NCBI RefSeq assembly: GCF_000499845.2
Contig: NC_023753.2
Location: 10,226,181-10,290,180 of the forward strand
Origin: Phaseolus vulgaris
Lineage: Eukaryota > Streptophyta > Magnoliopsida > Fabales > Fabaceae
DNA: 64,000 bases
Reading direction: 5' to 3'
Position 1 is the stretch's first letter. Each line of letters starts with the position of its first letter. Below are positions 1 through 11,937 of the stretch, in pieces. A program made the translations under genes and the position numbers. The notes beneath the pieces were generated by a model. That model searched no databases. It was not told the origin of the DNA and saw only the letters and a program-made list of their open reading frames with translations.

Positions 1-1589
1 AGTGAATGTGTTTGCATATTAGGATGCGTGCAAGTTTTGTATTGTGAGAGCAGACTTTAGTCAGATGTGGAGGCAATTGAATTTTCATATCTCTTAAAAG
101 TCTTAATTACATAACATCCTTAAAGCATGTTATATTTGACTTTTAGGATGATTCTTCACAATGCTGCCAACCATGGCTAATGCATCGATACAAAACTACA
201 ACATTAATTCTTCATTAATGCAAATAAATATTTTCCCTCCATTTTAAAAGACATTACTTTTTTGTCATTAGAAAAACTAATTTCACAATGTTTCTTTAAA
301 TTAAATCAACCTTATTAATACCAGTTATTTACAAACAAATTTATACGAGAGATTATAATATATTTCTTCTTTAAAAATTTGTAATAAGTTCTTTTGGAAT
401 ATTTTTATATATTACTATTTTTGTCCAATGTAAAACTTTAATAAGCGCCAACACAATTTTCCAACTGAAACTAGTGTTTTGAAGAATATTTTTGTAAAAA
501 AATGTTAGGGAAAGAAAAGAGGAAAAAAGGTGCAATAAAATCACCTATTACTAGAGTATAAAACCAGCAAGTCCAGTTTGTTTTCACCCAACCCTAGTGG
601 TCCGTTAAAAGTAAAGCGGGTCAAGATGATTCATAAATGTTATATAAGTTAAATTAATAATTCATCTTAACATTTTTTTTAATTTATTTAGTTATAATAA
701 TTAATATTATTTTTCGAATAATAAAAATGTAACAGCAATCAAATCAAATCTTAATATTCTAATAAACGAAGGTTTCATACTTAACAAAATAAAATAAATA
801 TCAATCATATTTTAATGATGTAAAAAAAATTAATTTAAATTTTTTAATACAAAATATTAATCACTACAAATTTTAATCTAAAAAATATTACATTTCTATT
901 TAAAATTGATAAAAAAAAAAGAGTTAACATACTAAACCGAACGACCAATACTAAAAAAAGATGGTTTTAAAAAATAAACTCATCTCATCTAAATGATGCG
1001 ACTGGTGGACCTACCATGGATTCCGAAAATCAGGTTTTGAAAATGATACTTTTATTAAATGGTGGTGCAAAAAGAAAAAACGGAGAGGAAGCAAAAATAC
1101 TCTCTGTTTTTTCGTATGGCCCAATACAAGGATTACTTGTTTCCATTGCGTCTCTTTCAAGGAAAGAAAAGTCCCTAAAACCAATTTGGCAATAAAAGTT
1201 TAGGGTGTCGATATCTTAATACCACAGTAAAAAACTATACACTTCATACCTTTAATAAATTAATATTTCAATTGTATTTTTTTTAAAATTTAAAACATTA
1301 TTATATCATTATAATGGTTTTTCAAGTGTATGTGTTTTATTTTTTTGATGTTAAAAGAAATCTTTCCAAAAATTTAATATATGCAAATCAAGATAACATA
1401 TGTAGCAGTGTATGCTTTACTACATCTCCCTTCGAAAATGTTTTTTTTTTTTAATTTTGGAAGAAACGATAAAAATAGAAATAAATGTAAGAATAATGGC
1501 AAAGGTAACACTTTCTATATATCCTATATACACTTTTATTTCTCCCACCTCCTATATACACTTTCTATATATCCCACCACTATTAGAGG
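1..1589. other. AT-rich intergenic sequence upstream of the PAL pseudogene
   Basis: No gene is visible. The stretch is AT-rich with many stop codons in all frames and only short open frames. The last 90 bases (1,500-1,589) contain two TATATA-like runs just upstream of the pseudogene start, where the promoter and leader of the dead PAL copy would lie. They resemble the promoter of the intact copy only loosely. Confidence 0.6.
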
Positions 1590-1624
1590 ATGGAACATTC
1601 AAACAAAAACTGTAAGAATGAAAA

Positions 1625-2505
1625 TACTGGTGCAAAAAAGCTTAAAAATGATGACCATTTTAACTGTAAAATGGTGGCTTTCTAGTCGTCTTTGACCAAC
1701 GCGTAGTCTTATGTTTCAGAGAAAAGAAGATGACTATTTAGCCGCCTTCTTGGATGCAACCAAAAAGAGCGGCTATGGTAAGAGCCGCCCTTATAAGACG
1801 TATGCATTAAAAAAATGGGGCATCTGTCTCGCACACATCTACCCCTTTGCTTGCGTCGTCAAGGCACCACACTTCACCTTCTTCCTCCTCAAATTGTGTT
1901 GTCCCTGCAGCCGCGTCGCCGCCGCGCACTGATTTCGCGCCAGCACTGTTCGCCACGTCGAACCATCCCTCGCAGGCGCACCGTCGAACAAACAGTGGTG
2001 GTGAAGTGAGACGACAACGACAGTGGCGACAGAGCAAACAGGGCACAACGAAAACCCAAACACTAGTGTGGTAATGAAACAATGGTGACCTTCGAGCAAT
2101 GGCAGAAAAGAAACAAATAAGAGAAACGAAAAAAAAAATACAAAAACCAATGGTGAAGAAGAAGTACAAAGCTCGAAACGAACTTACCAATGACATGAAA
2201 ATGCAGGCTCGAGGAAGACGAGAGGAAGCACCAGAGTAGAAGAAAAACGAAGTGCCAGAGAAAGGAAATATGAAAGAGTAAGTGGCGCGCTCTGTGTTAG
2301 GGTAAAAAAAGAGTATAAAAGGCCGATTATTTGGTAGAGCCGCCTTCTTAAACAAAGTGTTTGTTTTTAAGAAGGCGGCTCTACCAAATAGTCGCCCTCT
2401 TAAATGAAGTTAATTTAAAAAATGCTACCACGTTTTCAATGACAACGTCTGAATAGTAAAAACACCTTAAACGTGGGGTCGTCGTTTTGATATTTTTTAG
2501 TAGTG
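1625..2505. mobile_element. CACTA-like non-autonomous element in PAL pseudogene exon 1
   Basis: An 881-bp block interrupts the PAL homology between codons 10 and 12. The right end reads TTTTTTAGTAGTG, the inverse of CACTACTAAAAAA. The left end reads TACTGGTGCAAAAAAG, a CACTGG-type end with one change. The flanking triplets AAA and TAA both fit an original CAA in the intact gene, as expected for a 3-bp target duplication. The interior is GC-richer and contains several short inverted motifs around GCCGCC. It has no transposase. The left border is less certain than the right. Confidence 0.65.
2325..2393. repeat. Strong hairpin inside the CACTA-like element
   Basis: Two arms of about 32 bases with the core TTTGGTAGAGCCGCCTTCTT and its reverse complement are separated by only three bases, with one mismatch and a 2-base length difference. 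Related GCCGCC motifs occur at 1,740-1,795. This is a subterminal foldback of the element, not a gene terminator. Confidence 0.85.
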
Positions 2506-2717
2506 TAATGGTAACACTAACTGTGACCCACTTAACTGGGGCATGCCTGTTGATGTTGTGAGAGGTAGTCACCATGAAGAGGTGAAGCGCATGCTTGTCT
2601 TGATGGTAGGTGGGAAGATACACTGTGTCTCACGTAGTCGTGGTTGCAAAGAGCGATGTGAGGGTGGAGTTGGCGGAGGAAACTCGACATGGTGTTAAAG
2701 GTAGCCGTGACTGGGTG

Positions 2718-4259
2718 CACTACAAAAAATCATTGAATTTGAGTGGGCCAAAAACACATAAAAACAGGAGAATATTGACGTAAAATAAATATTTTCATGA
2801 ACTTAATGTCGCATAAACAATGGATGCTAAACTCATCGACACAAACACACTTACGTCGCAATTGAAAACCTACGTTATTTTGCGTAGGTTTAACCCATGC
2901 AACTATTGTGGGCTAAGCCCACACAAAACCAACAATATAATATAAAAATATAATGTGTAATAAATCTAACTTTCGTCAGCCAAGACCACAATTATAACTA
3001 TTGAAGGCTAAACCTACATATAACAGACAATATAATATAAAATATATAGCTTCCGTCGGACATCACCACAACAAACATTTTCTTTCAAAATTATAGCATT
3101 TTATAAGCTGACGCTTATGTAAATGGATCTCAATTCCTAACTAAAATTGAATTTTTAATTCTCTAAAAATATAACATTTATATCTCCAAATATAAATTCC
3201 TTAGCAAACTAAAATTAAACTTTAATTTCAAAAATAAAGTTTGTAAATTTTTAAAGTAAAATTAAATTTGAACATAAATTAAATAAGAAATCAAATTTAA
3301 AAGACCAACACCATCTACCATGGAGGATGGATCAGAGGACAAGTTTAAAAACAAAACAAAACAAGTGAAATCGTGAACCCTAAAAAAACCCCAAATTGTG
3401 TCTCAGCCGCTCACACCTCCGTTGCAGGTGTCTCCTTCATGCGCGCCTGTTGTTCTCCTCGCCGTCACTACAGTTGTCTTTGCGCTCGCCTCCTGTGACC
3501 ATCGTTCGAGCTCGCCGTCGTTGCACCCCCTACTGTCGTGTTCGTCGTCACCAAATCTCGCTTTTAATTCCAAATCTCGCGCGACAAAACTTCAAACGAC
3601 CAATGGAGCTCGGATCACCACCATCTACCACCGCTCACCTTCAACGACACCACTAGCCAACCACATGCATCTAGACGGATCTTCGGTGCATCTTCACCTG
3701 GGACGATTTTAAGGAGTTGGTTTTGGGAATTTCTCATATTAGGGTTTAAGTAGAAAAGGAAAGAGATTAGGGATTAAGAGAGTGGGAGAATCTAGCACAC
3801 TAAACCTGTTATCTGATATTGTTTTTTATTACAATAATCTCTTTATACGTGTATCATTAAAAATGTTAGCAATTCTTACATCAGTTAAACCTTTGATATT
3901 CTAAAAATATTTTATTATTAAAAATGTTAGCGTCGTTAACCTTTGATATTCTAAAAATATTTTATTACGTCAATTTTGTATTTAATTTTAAAGTTTATAA
4001 AATCAATTGCCAATTGCGTAGGTTTAACCTTCGTAATGTTTTATTCTTTTATTTTTATTAAAATAATATATTTATTGTCCAATTTTTAGTGTGTTAAGTC
4101 GGCATAATAAATATTTTTTTTCCTTTTCGTCGACTGTAAATTCATGGAACAGACGTTAATTTTTTGAAATATATTTTTGTGGGTTTAACCGACAATAATA
4201 ACTTCCATTTTTTGGTCAACGCAAGATTTTGGAAGCTAATTTGTATTTTTTTTGTAGAG
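2718..4259. mobile_element. Non-autonomous CACTA transposon (1,542 bp) with GTG target duplication
   Basis: The element starts CACTACAAAAAATC and ends TTTTTTTGTAGAG, an imperfect inverse of the start. It is flanked by GTG on both sides (2,715-2,717 and 4,260-4,262). The same GTG occurs once in the intact gene inside the W-V-S-D-S codons, so the insertion point is exact. Subterminal repeats share GCGTAGGTTTAACC near 2,880 and 4,017. A GC-richer core lies at about 3,300-3,780. No transposase is encoded. Confidence 0.9.
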
Positions 4260-4372
4260 GTGAGTGATAGTTTGGTGAACGACATTGATATGTATGAGAT
4301 CACCACAGGTTTCGATGGAACCTCCTATAGGAGAACCAACCAAGGTGTTTCTCTCCAAAACGAACTAATTAG

Positions 4373-4616
4373 GTCATTTCTTAATTCTACATAACTTTAT
4401 TTTTATAAATCTTCTTGTGTACTTGTATAAGGTCTCTATTGGTACTACTTGTTATCGGCTAAACAATTACCACTCATTATTTGATCGTTTCTTCTTTGCT
4501 TCCATTATCATATTAGTTCCTTAATACTCGTATGAGAGTGTGTAATATATTAATAAAAATATATTTTATTTTTATACAATCACGTTTATTTATAGTGTTT
4601 ATAATGAACTATCTCA
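4373..4616 (+). other. Left part of the pseudogene intron
   Basis: The first 45 bases match the start of the intact PAL intron at 19,563. The rest has no counterpart in the intact intron, which has either lost it or never had it. Nothing else is recognisable. Confidence 0.6.
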
Positions 4617-6960
4617 TTTTTTTTTCAGCAAAGAATTAAATAAAATAATGGAACACTTTAGGGGTGTCCCAACCCTTATACAAACCCACTAAAAATGGGT
4701 TAGGAAAAAGGAAAAATCAAACAAAAGAGAAAGAAAAAGAAAAAGAAAAAGAAAACTTACCTTCTTACAGCTACTTATAAAATCCTGACAGCAAACTAAC
4801 AAAACATGTACATCCACACAACCTTAAACAAGACGACTGCATAAATCTAACCCCCTAGCCACTTATACATTCTAACATTAAAGAACCTCACACCATCACT
4901 TACTGCACAAACCAGTTTTGGTTTCCAAAATTCTGACTTCTAAGATAGCTTCTTTAACAGAATATGTAACAGCTTAAGATTGTGATTGTTCTATAATCTC
5001 CCTATGCCCCAGCTTCCATCAACATTCTTCACTCTTCCGCTTCCCATAATCCTCTAACATCTGGAAATGTTAGTTGTTGTCCTCCCGTTTACCTGCACCA
5101 AGAAAAACACCTTCCACACCTTCCCAGTAACATAGGTAAATGAAAACAGTTTCATCCCAATTGGTATTAATCAATTTACTTATAATTGCTGCAACAACCG
5201 ACCCTGCATGCAAAAATTATCAAAGATAGGAAGCATTCACACTTCATTTACCACTTCATGATAGGAATATCTGCTGATTTTTATCTGATATCCTCCCTAT
5301 TTTTCTGCAATAAAGAGAAAAAACACCTTCCCCACCTCATCAAAACTTAGATATACAAAATCAGATCCAGCCCATAGGTCTTTAGCAATTTGATTTTATA
5401 ATTGTTGCAACAACCAACCAACATGCATGATATAAATAACAGTATAAAACATTATCTAATAACCATATTGATGCATGTTATAGGAGATAAAATCCAATCG
5501 TTAAATGAAAAAAGTGACTTTCCTTTCTTTGTGTTTCATCCAAACCCATGATTGTACTTGTGCCAAAGTGAAAATTTCCTCCACATCTAACTTGGCTTGG
5601 TTGAAGATAATCCTATTTCTATGCTTCCATATACACCGAACAACTGATACCCAAAGACCTTTCCATAACCTATTGCCCTCTTGATTAGAACATATGCCAG
5701 GAAATTGTTCAAAATGATGATTCAATACATTATAGTTCACCGAACTTACTCCCATCCATCTAGAGCACATGTTCCATACTTTAATTGATTCTTCACATGA
5801 AACAAGGATATGTGAACATGTCTCTTCCTCTTTTCCACAAAACACACATAGTATATTCCCCAATATCACACTCCTTCTTTGCAAATTCTGTTTTGTCGCT
5901 AATCTATCCGATAGTGCCCACCACACAAAAAACGTAGCTGATGGCATGAGCTTTAAATTCCAAAGTAGTTCGAACACCTTCACAACCCCCCTGTATTATG
6001 CTTTACTAACCTGTTGTAGGCTGATTTCACCGTGAATGTATATGACGGAGAATCGATCCAAATTCGTATATCCTCTACCTCTTGTTGTAGTATTACTTGA
6101 GATATAATTGCCATGAAGTCCTCTACCATGCTTTTCTCCCATTCAAATCAATCTCTTCTCCAACTGAATTTCCACTCCCACCCTTCCATAGTCCAGCTTC
6201 CACAACTACCAATATACTTGTCTTTGAGCTTAGAGTTATTATATAACCTTTCATATCTTGTTTTGAGTTGCCCATTGGTTAACCACTCGTCCTCCCAAAA
6301 TTTGATCTTCTCCCCAGAACCCACTTTCCAACCCAAATTCTGATTGAACCAATTGGCCCCTTGGTCAGAAACACTAGCCTTGGCTAGATCACTCCACCAT
6401 CTAGATGTATATCCCTTTCGATTTGGTGCATATGATATCATCGTTCCCCACTGGCCATACTTTGATTCTAGAACATCCTTCCAGAGTCCAGACTCTTGAG
6501 ATCCCAATCTCCATAGCCATTTTGCCAGGAGTGCCTTATTGAACAACTCAATGCTTCTAATACCTAAACCTCCCTCCTCTTTTGCCTTACAAATATTTTC
6601 CCAACTTGTCCAAGCGATTTTCCTCCCTTCCGCTCCCCAACCCCACAAGAAAGTTCTTTGTAGTTTCGTTATCTCCTTACACACTCCAATCGGTGCTTTG
6701 AAAAAGGATAGGAAGAAGAGTGGTATGGCACTGATGACAGATTTGATAAGACATACTCTTTCTGCGAAAGACAGGTTACTCCCCTTCCACACTGAAAGTT
6801 TCTTTCTAACCTTTAAAAGCACCAGCTCCCAAAATGAGCATCTAGATGGATTACCTCCTATAGGTAGGCCTAAATATGTAAAGGGTATATTTATTAGACT
6901 GCAGTGAAGTATTTCTGAGTACACATTCATCTCATACCTACCTACCCCATTTGCGCCAAT
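4617..6960 (-). mobile_element. 5'-truncated L1-type LINE in the pseudogene intron
   Basis: On the minus strand the element runs from about 6,960 to a poly(A) end, seen as a T run at 4,618-4,628 on the plus strand. It encodes the C-terminal half of a plant non-LTR reverse transcriptase and its zinc-finger region. The 5' half is missing, as is usual for LINE copies. A weak target duplication around ATGAACT may be present on both sides (about 4,600 and 6,965). The exact 5' border is uncertain. Confidence 0.8.
5501..6930 (-). pseudogene. LINE reverse transcriptase C-terminal remnant
   Basis: Two open pieces on the minus strand belong together. The piece at 6,930-6,148 contains the RT thumb-side segment with LPIGG, FLWGW and GGLGIRS motifs typical of plant L1-like RTs. 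The piece at 5,983-5,501 contains the zf-RVT domain with C-x2-C ... H-x4-C around CVFCGKEEETCSHILVSC. Stops and a frame change between 5,984 and 6,147 separate them, and no catalytic YADD region remains. It is a dead fragment with no host role. Confidence 0.85.
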
Positions 6961-7385
6961 TATTTATGAACTGTAGTTAATGTATATCTTTGCTAAAATA
7001 ACATTATTTGATTTGTGATTTCTTATTTTATCTTGGTGCATTAATTCTATGTGATTCACCCTCACCGGTACACTTTCAATACAAATTTAATAAGCATAAT
7101 TTATCATATATGTAATAGAAAGGATATCATTTTACCTTTAAATAAAATTGTATAACAAAGTATGAAGTTTACACCAACATTAATCTTAAAAGAGCATGCT
7201 GCTAAACGAAGAAAAAAAAGTAAAATAAGATCTAAGAAAAAAAATATATATACATAATTCTATTTTCTATGATTATCCTTTTCTAAATTAAAAAAATGGG
7301 AAAAATAAAATAAAATAGTCTCTATTAACTATTAGGATATAAATAGTTATCATCATTTATTTACACACAAAATTTCATAATTTTA

Positions 7386-8433
7386 TATAAATGATAATGC
7401 GGGAAGGACTATGCAGGTCGATGCGCGATCCCTTAAGGAAAAACGTGAGATGGACTATCTATTTCAACTTGCTGGCTCACTTAAGTCTGTCCACAATCCA
7501 CACAGGACAAGTGTGGGACGGGGTGAGCTGACCTGCATAACCCGCCTATCTTAAAAATATATAAATTTATTTATTCACCCCCATAATTTCTTCCCACAAC
7601 CTCATATTTTCCAAAGTTCTAAAATTATCATTTTCAAATTCTACAAAGTTTTAAAATTATCATTTTCAAATTGTACAATCCTAAACATAAATTTTAAGTT
7701 CTGGATTATATAACCTAGAAAGTCTTTGAATTCCACATTCCAAAATTAAAGAAAAATGTTCAATGAAAAATTTCAAAGGGTAATTTGAGTATTTTGTTAA
7801 GTATAGGATGCGAGAAAAAAGACATGAAGGTGTAGGAAGAAACTCCCCTAAATCCCTAAATCAGAACACATTCACAAAATTTGATAATGACTTTTTAATA
7901 TTTAATAGTATTTTTTGTCTTTCTAAAATGCATACATTGTTTATGTTTCAATACTCTTAGTCAATGCAGTAGTCAGATTTTATAGTCTTTTTTATAATAA
8001 AATTTAAATATAGTATCATAGTATATATATATATTATTTTATACTAATTTTCAAACTAGAATAGTAATAATGTGTCCACATATATTATCTTAAATATATA
8101 TATATATATATTTAATGAAATATTTTATTAGTCAATTTATTAATTCAATTAAAATTCAAATTTCATTAAAAATTAGAACGTCATAATGATGTTTTTTCAC
8201 ATATCTTATTACACATGTGTTTGAGAATAATAATGTAAGACCATTTACTTAATTCATCTAAATAAGAAAAAAAATGTAATAAATAAATAAAAAATTATTC
8301 AAAATTTATATTTGAACTTTTTTTTCATTATTTTAAAAAAATTTATGTGGGACAGGCAAATAAAATTAACCCGCATCTTTTATGCAAGGTGGGCAAACCC
8401 AACCCGCATTGTCATCCCTATAATTTAATTTCA
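7386..8433. mobile_element. hAT-like non-autonomous element in the pseudogene intron
   Basis: About 1,050 bp interrupts otherwise continuous homology to the intact PAL intron (flanks match near 20,245 and 20,258). The ends are inverted and similar: GATAATGCGGG on the left and CCCGCATTGTCATCC on the right. No coding capacity is seen. The short GATGACAATGCGGG-type inverted ends suggest a hAT-like family, but the target duplication is unclear and borders are good to about 5 bases. Confidence 0.6.
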
Positions 8434-9376
8434 AACTTTGTCTTATATGAAAAAAAAAAACAAGAAATAAGAGAATGTATGTTTGTGTAAAGTTTTTGTA
8501 CACAAAGGTGGTAGAAAATACACAAAGTATTATTAAATTATTGGATTAAATGATATATGAAATAATATTTATGTAATTTTAAAACTTGGTTATGGTTTAT
8601 ACCACTTAGTGAACATATTTAGGTAGGTGTGTTTATTACTTATCATGTAGATTGTTGTTATTTTAATAAATTTAGTGGTAAAATTTGATATATATTTTGG
8701 TGTAACAGATTTTTAAATGCTGACATCTTTGACAATGATACAAAATCTTGTCACACTTTACCTCACTCAATTTTACTAGAGCATCCATGCTAGTTAGGAT
8801 CAACAACTTCAAGGATACTGAAGAATAAGATTTGAAATCTTGGAACCAAGATTTTAAACCATAAGATAACTCCTTGTCTCCCATACCTGGCTCAATCATT
8901 GCATCAACTTATATAATTCTTTTATCATATGTTGTTGGTCTCCTAATTGAAAGACCAAACTCTAAATCCATGGACCTAACAGAGAAGTTCTGAATGTCAG
9001 AGAAGCCTTTCAATTAGAAGGAATTGATGATGGTTTCTTTGAGCTGTAACCTAAAGAGCGTTTGACAAGAGAAACATCAGACATTTTAAAGCTCAAGTGT
9101 TCCACATTTTTAGGTGCATTATGTCAAGCTATTAATCTAAGTCATTTAGAGGAAAACTTGAAGAAAACTATCAAGAATATTGTGAGTCAAGTGGTAAAAA
9201 AAATTATCACAGTTGAGATTAATCATGAGTCACACCATTTTGGATTGTACGAGGGCTTGTTTAAAATTATGGATAATGAGTATGTTTTTGTTTACATTGA
9301 CGACCCTTGTAGGTCAAACTATTCTTTGATGTAAAAGTTGAGGTTAGTCTTAATTGATCATGCATTACGATAACAA

Positions 9377-11937
9377 AACATAAATATTACTTACTTCTTT
9401 CGTGGATTTAAATCAATTTTGTTACTACTTCAATTCTTTTTTTAATGCAATAACAACTAATAATAATTTTAAAATAATTTTTTACTTATTACTTGAAAAT
9501 AAAATAATACATATATTGCATTTTAATAAAAATTGAAACTCTAAAACTAAACTATGATAGTAGGGTGCTCCTTGGATCAAGTTACCATATAACTAAAATG
9601 GATAAAATCCAACTCAATTAGATTGGATTGAGTTTCATTTATGATTGGATCAAACTCAATCCAATCCAAATTAACACATTCTTATATGAGTTGGGTGATG
9701 AGTTTAGTATGGATGATTCGAGACCCAATCTTATAATTGTGTTGTGAATAATTTGTGTTATATTAGTCATATCTTGAATTAGTTTCGTCAAACTTGTTAT
9801 CACTTAACATATTGACTTGAAATATTCTTTTAACTTTTTTTGTAAATTGTGATATTTTTTAATTAGTTTTAATACTTGAATTACAACTTTTTTTTGGTTG
9901 GATTGTGATTCTGCTTTGGTTTGTGTTGCGTTTACTGATAGAACAAATGTTTCTTGGATGCTTCGGAATCAATGAAATACTTGTCTTAATTACTGTGGGA
10001 AAACCAGGTTTAGGATTACTCATATTTTTCATGAAGACAATGTGTGTGCTGATAAATTGGCTAATTTAGGATTTATTCACAGAGAATCATTTCATTGATA
10101 TAATAGGCTTCCATCTAGTCTGTTATTAGAATTCTTTATGAATATGTATAGTCTACCTATGTATCGTTTTTGCTAACATATGAGTTTTTGCCTAATCCCC
10201 TATATTTTTGTATTTTTTTTAATAATACTTTTTTTAGTGATGACATATGATTGTTGTTACTTAATGTGTCAATCTTACTGAGATGTCAAGTTGCATAGTA
10301 ATCCATAACATGAGAGCACATTTTTATAAAAAAATAAAATTACAACTATTTTAAAAAAAGAATTATTTTCAAAATTTTAACCAAAATGAGTTAAGATAGT
10401 CCAACCAGTTGACATAGTTTTTTTAAAAATAATATTATTTTTTAGTTAATTTAATATTTGAAAACTATAACTTTTATAAAGAAATAAAATAAAAATTCAA
10501 AATTTTACCCAAATTGACTTAATCTAATCCAACATATTCAAAATTGGATGGATTGAATGGAGTTAGATTAAGTTTAACACAAAAAAAAAAAAATACAAAA
10601 ATTCAACCCAACCCAATATTTTTCTTAGTGGGTTGGATAATGGGTTTACTCACCGAACTCAATTGTCAATACCCATATATGACACAAACTTCACTTGATT
10701 TCTTAAATTTATATAACTCAAAAATTTGAATTTTACTGAAATATGTGACAACAAACAACAACTAAAAGAATACAAGAAAAATAAAAGAAAAAAAGTTTTT
10801 TTTAACAAAATTTAAATTAAGTTTAACCAACGACAAAATTAATAAATAATCTTTAATCTCTAAATCAGCATAAAAACGTTAGTCAAGTCATTTAATTATA
10901 AATTATAATTATTCGTGTAACTTTTAAAACAATAATATCAATATAAAAACTTTTAAAAGAAAAAAAATGATTTTTAAGTATAAAAGAAAAAAAGTATAAT
11001 AAAATCATAAATATATATTATATTGTCAAAAAAATAAGCAACTATAACTGTTTTTGACTATAGTGGCACAAACATAAGGATTAAGGGTTAGGTGGCCTTT
11101 GCATTATATAAGTTATAGAACATGCTAGATTCCATTTTGGTGCACTTTAAGTCTTGTATTATAGTTTCTATTATAAAAGTTTAATCTTGACCTATTTACC
11201 TTTTACTATAAACTAGTTAAAGGACAAAAAGGTCTGAGAAAAATTTAATAAGTAATAATTCAATATATTGACAAATTTAGCATACATAAGTTCTCATCTT
11301 ATCACTAACTTAAAAAATGATAAAAACTTTTTGCAACTATGCAACTTATTTAATATTTTTAAAACTTTTTGTTCTTTATTTTTTGTAGTTACTTAAAACA
11401 AGGGTGTTGGACAGACGCTGAGATTGCATTAGGTTTCTATTTATATTTTTAAATAAACAACTTTAATAGGAATAGGAATAAATTACATATCTGTCTCTTT
11501 CAATTGAATTATTGTATTATTAACTATTGGGTACGATTATTTATTTCAAAATTAGCAATGCAATCTCAATCATTTAAAAAAAATTTAAAAATTAAATTAA
11601 TTTAAATAACATTGATATAATATCAATCGTTTAGTTTTACAAAATAAAAAAAATGTTTGAAAATAATAAACTACGAAAAATAAAAAAATTATCTTACAAT
11701 TTATGTTAATAATTTTTTAATTAAATAATATTGTAAAAAACTAATGATATTTTTTATCACTTACAAGTGCGGGTAGAAATATGGACTAATAATAGGGATC
11801 ACTCATGAATCCTTATGCCAATACTTTTAAAACTGAAAATTTCATATTTTATTATAAATGTATTTTTAATATTAAAAGAATATACGCATATCAATTATAA
11901 CTTGTTTGATTGATTTTTGGTTAAAATATATCCTAAG
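9377..11937 (+). repeat. 3' flank of the PAL pseudogene, duplicated downstream of the intact gene
   Basis: Bases about 9,380-9,470 match 22,860-22,955, and about 11,575-11,937 match 22,965-23,388, including the shared blocks AATAAACTACGAAAAA and TTAATATTAAAAGAAT. The tandem duplication therefore covered the PAL gene plus at least 700 bp of downstream DNA. The intervening 9,470-11,575 is extra sequence present only in this copy. The shared flank ends exactly where a different transposon begins in each copy (11,938 here, 23,389 there). Confidence 0.75.
9890..10320 (+). pseudogene. LINE 3' fragment with RNase H-like remnant
   Basis: One plus-strand frame reads as the C-terminal RNase H-like domain of a plant LINE (segments such as SDCDSALVCVAF, NVCADKLANLGF and ESFHWYNRLPSS), followed by a T-rich 3' untranslated region. 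Stops and frame changes break it. The 3' part (from about 10,150) is similar to a second remnant at 18,186-18,400. It lies inside the sequence inserted into the pseudogene 3' flank. Confidence 0.65.

Larger units (their letters stand above)
1590..9376 (+). pseudogene. Phenylalanine ammonia-lyase pseudogene, interrupted by four transposons
   Basis: This is a dead tandem copy of the intact PAL gene at 19,189. Exon 1 survives in three pieces (1,590-1,624, 2,506-2,717 and 4,260-4,372). The intron runs from the GT at 4,373 to the AG at 8,708, and exon 2 remains at 8,709-9,376. Exon 1 is split by CACTA-like elements at 1,625-2,505 and 2,718-4,259 and has also lost about 20 bp near 2,595. The intron holds a LINE and a hAT-like element. 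Exon 2 carries an early frameshift after the conserved HTLPHSI segment. The MIO-forming Ala-Ser-Gly is changed because the Gly codon became Thr. A deletion joins the FELQP region directly to the DILKL region, removing about 240 codons, and homology stops near 9,376, before the C-terminus. The order and intron position match the intact gene, so this was a spliced tandem duplicate and not a processed copy. It cannot encode an active enzyme. Confidence 0.93.

Noticed and set aside
1807..2355. 182-codon minus-strand open frame
   Set aside because: It lies wholly inside the CACTA-like element in the PAL pseudogene, overlaps the hairpin, has biased low-complexity composition and resembles no family.
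3396..3712. Two overlapping plus-strand open frames of about 100 codons
   Set aside because: They lie in the GC-rich core of the 1,542-bp CACTA. Composition is Ser/Pro/Arg-rich with no recognisable domain; the segment is listed as a finding but not as a gene.
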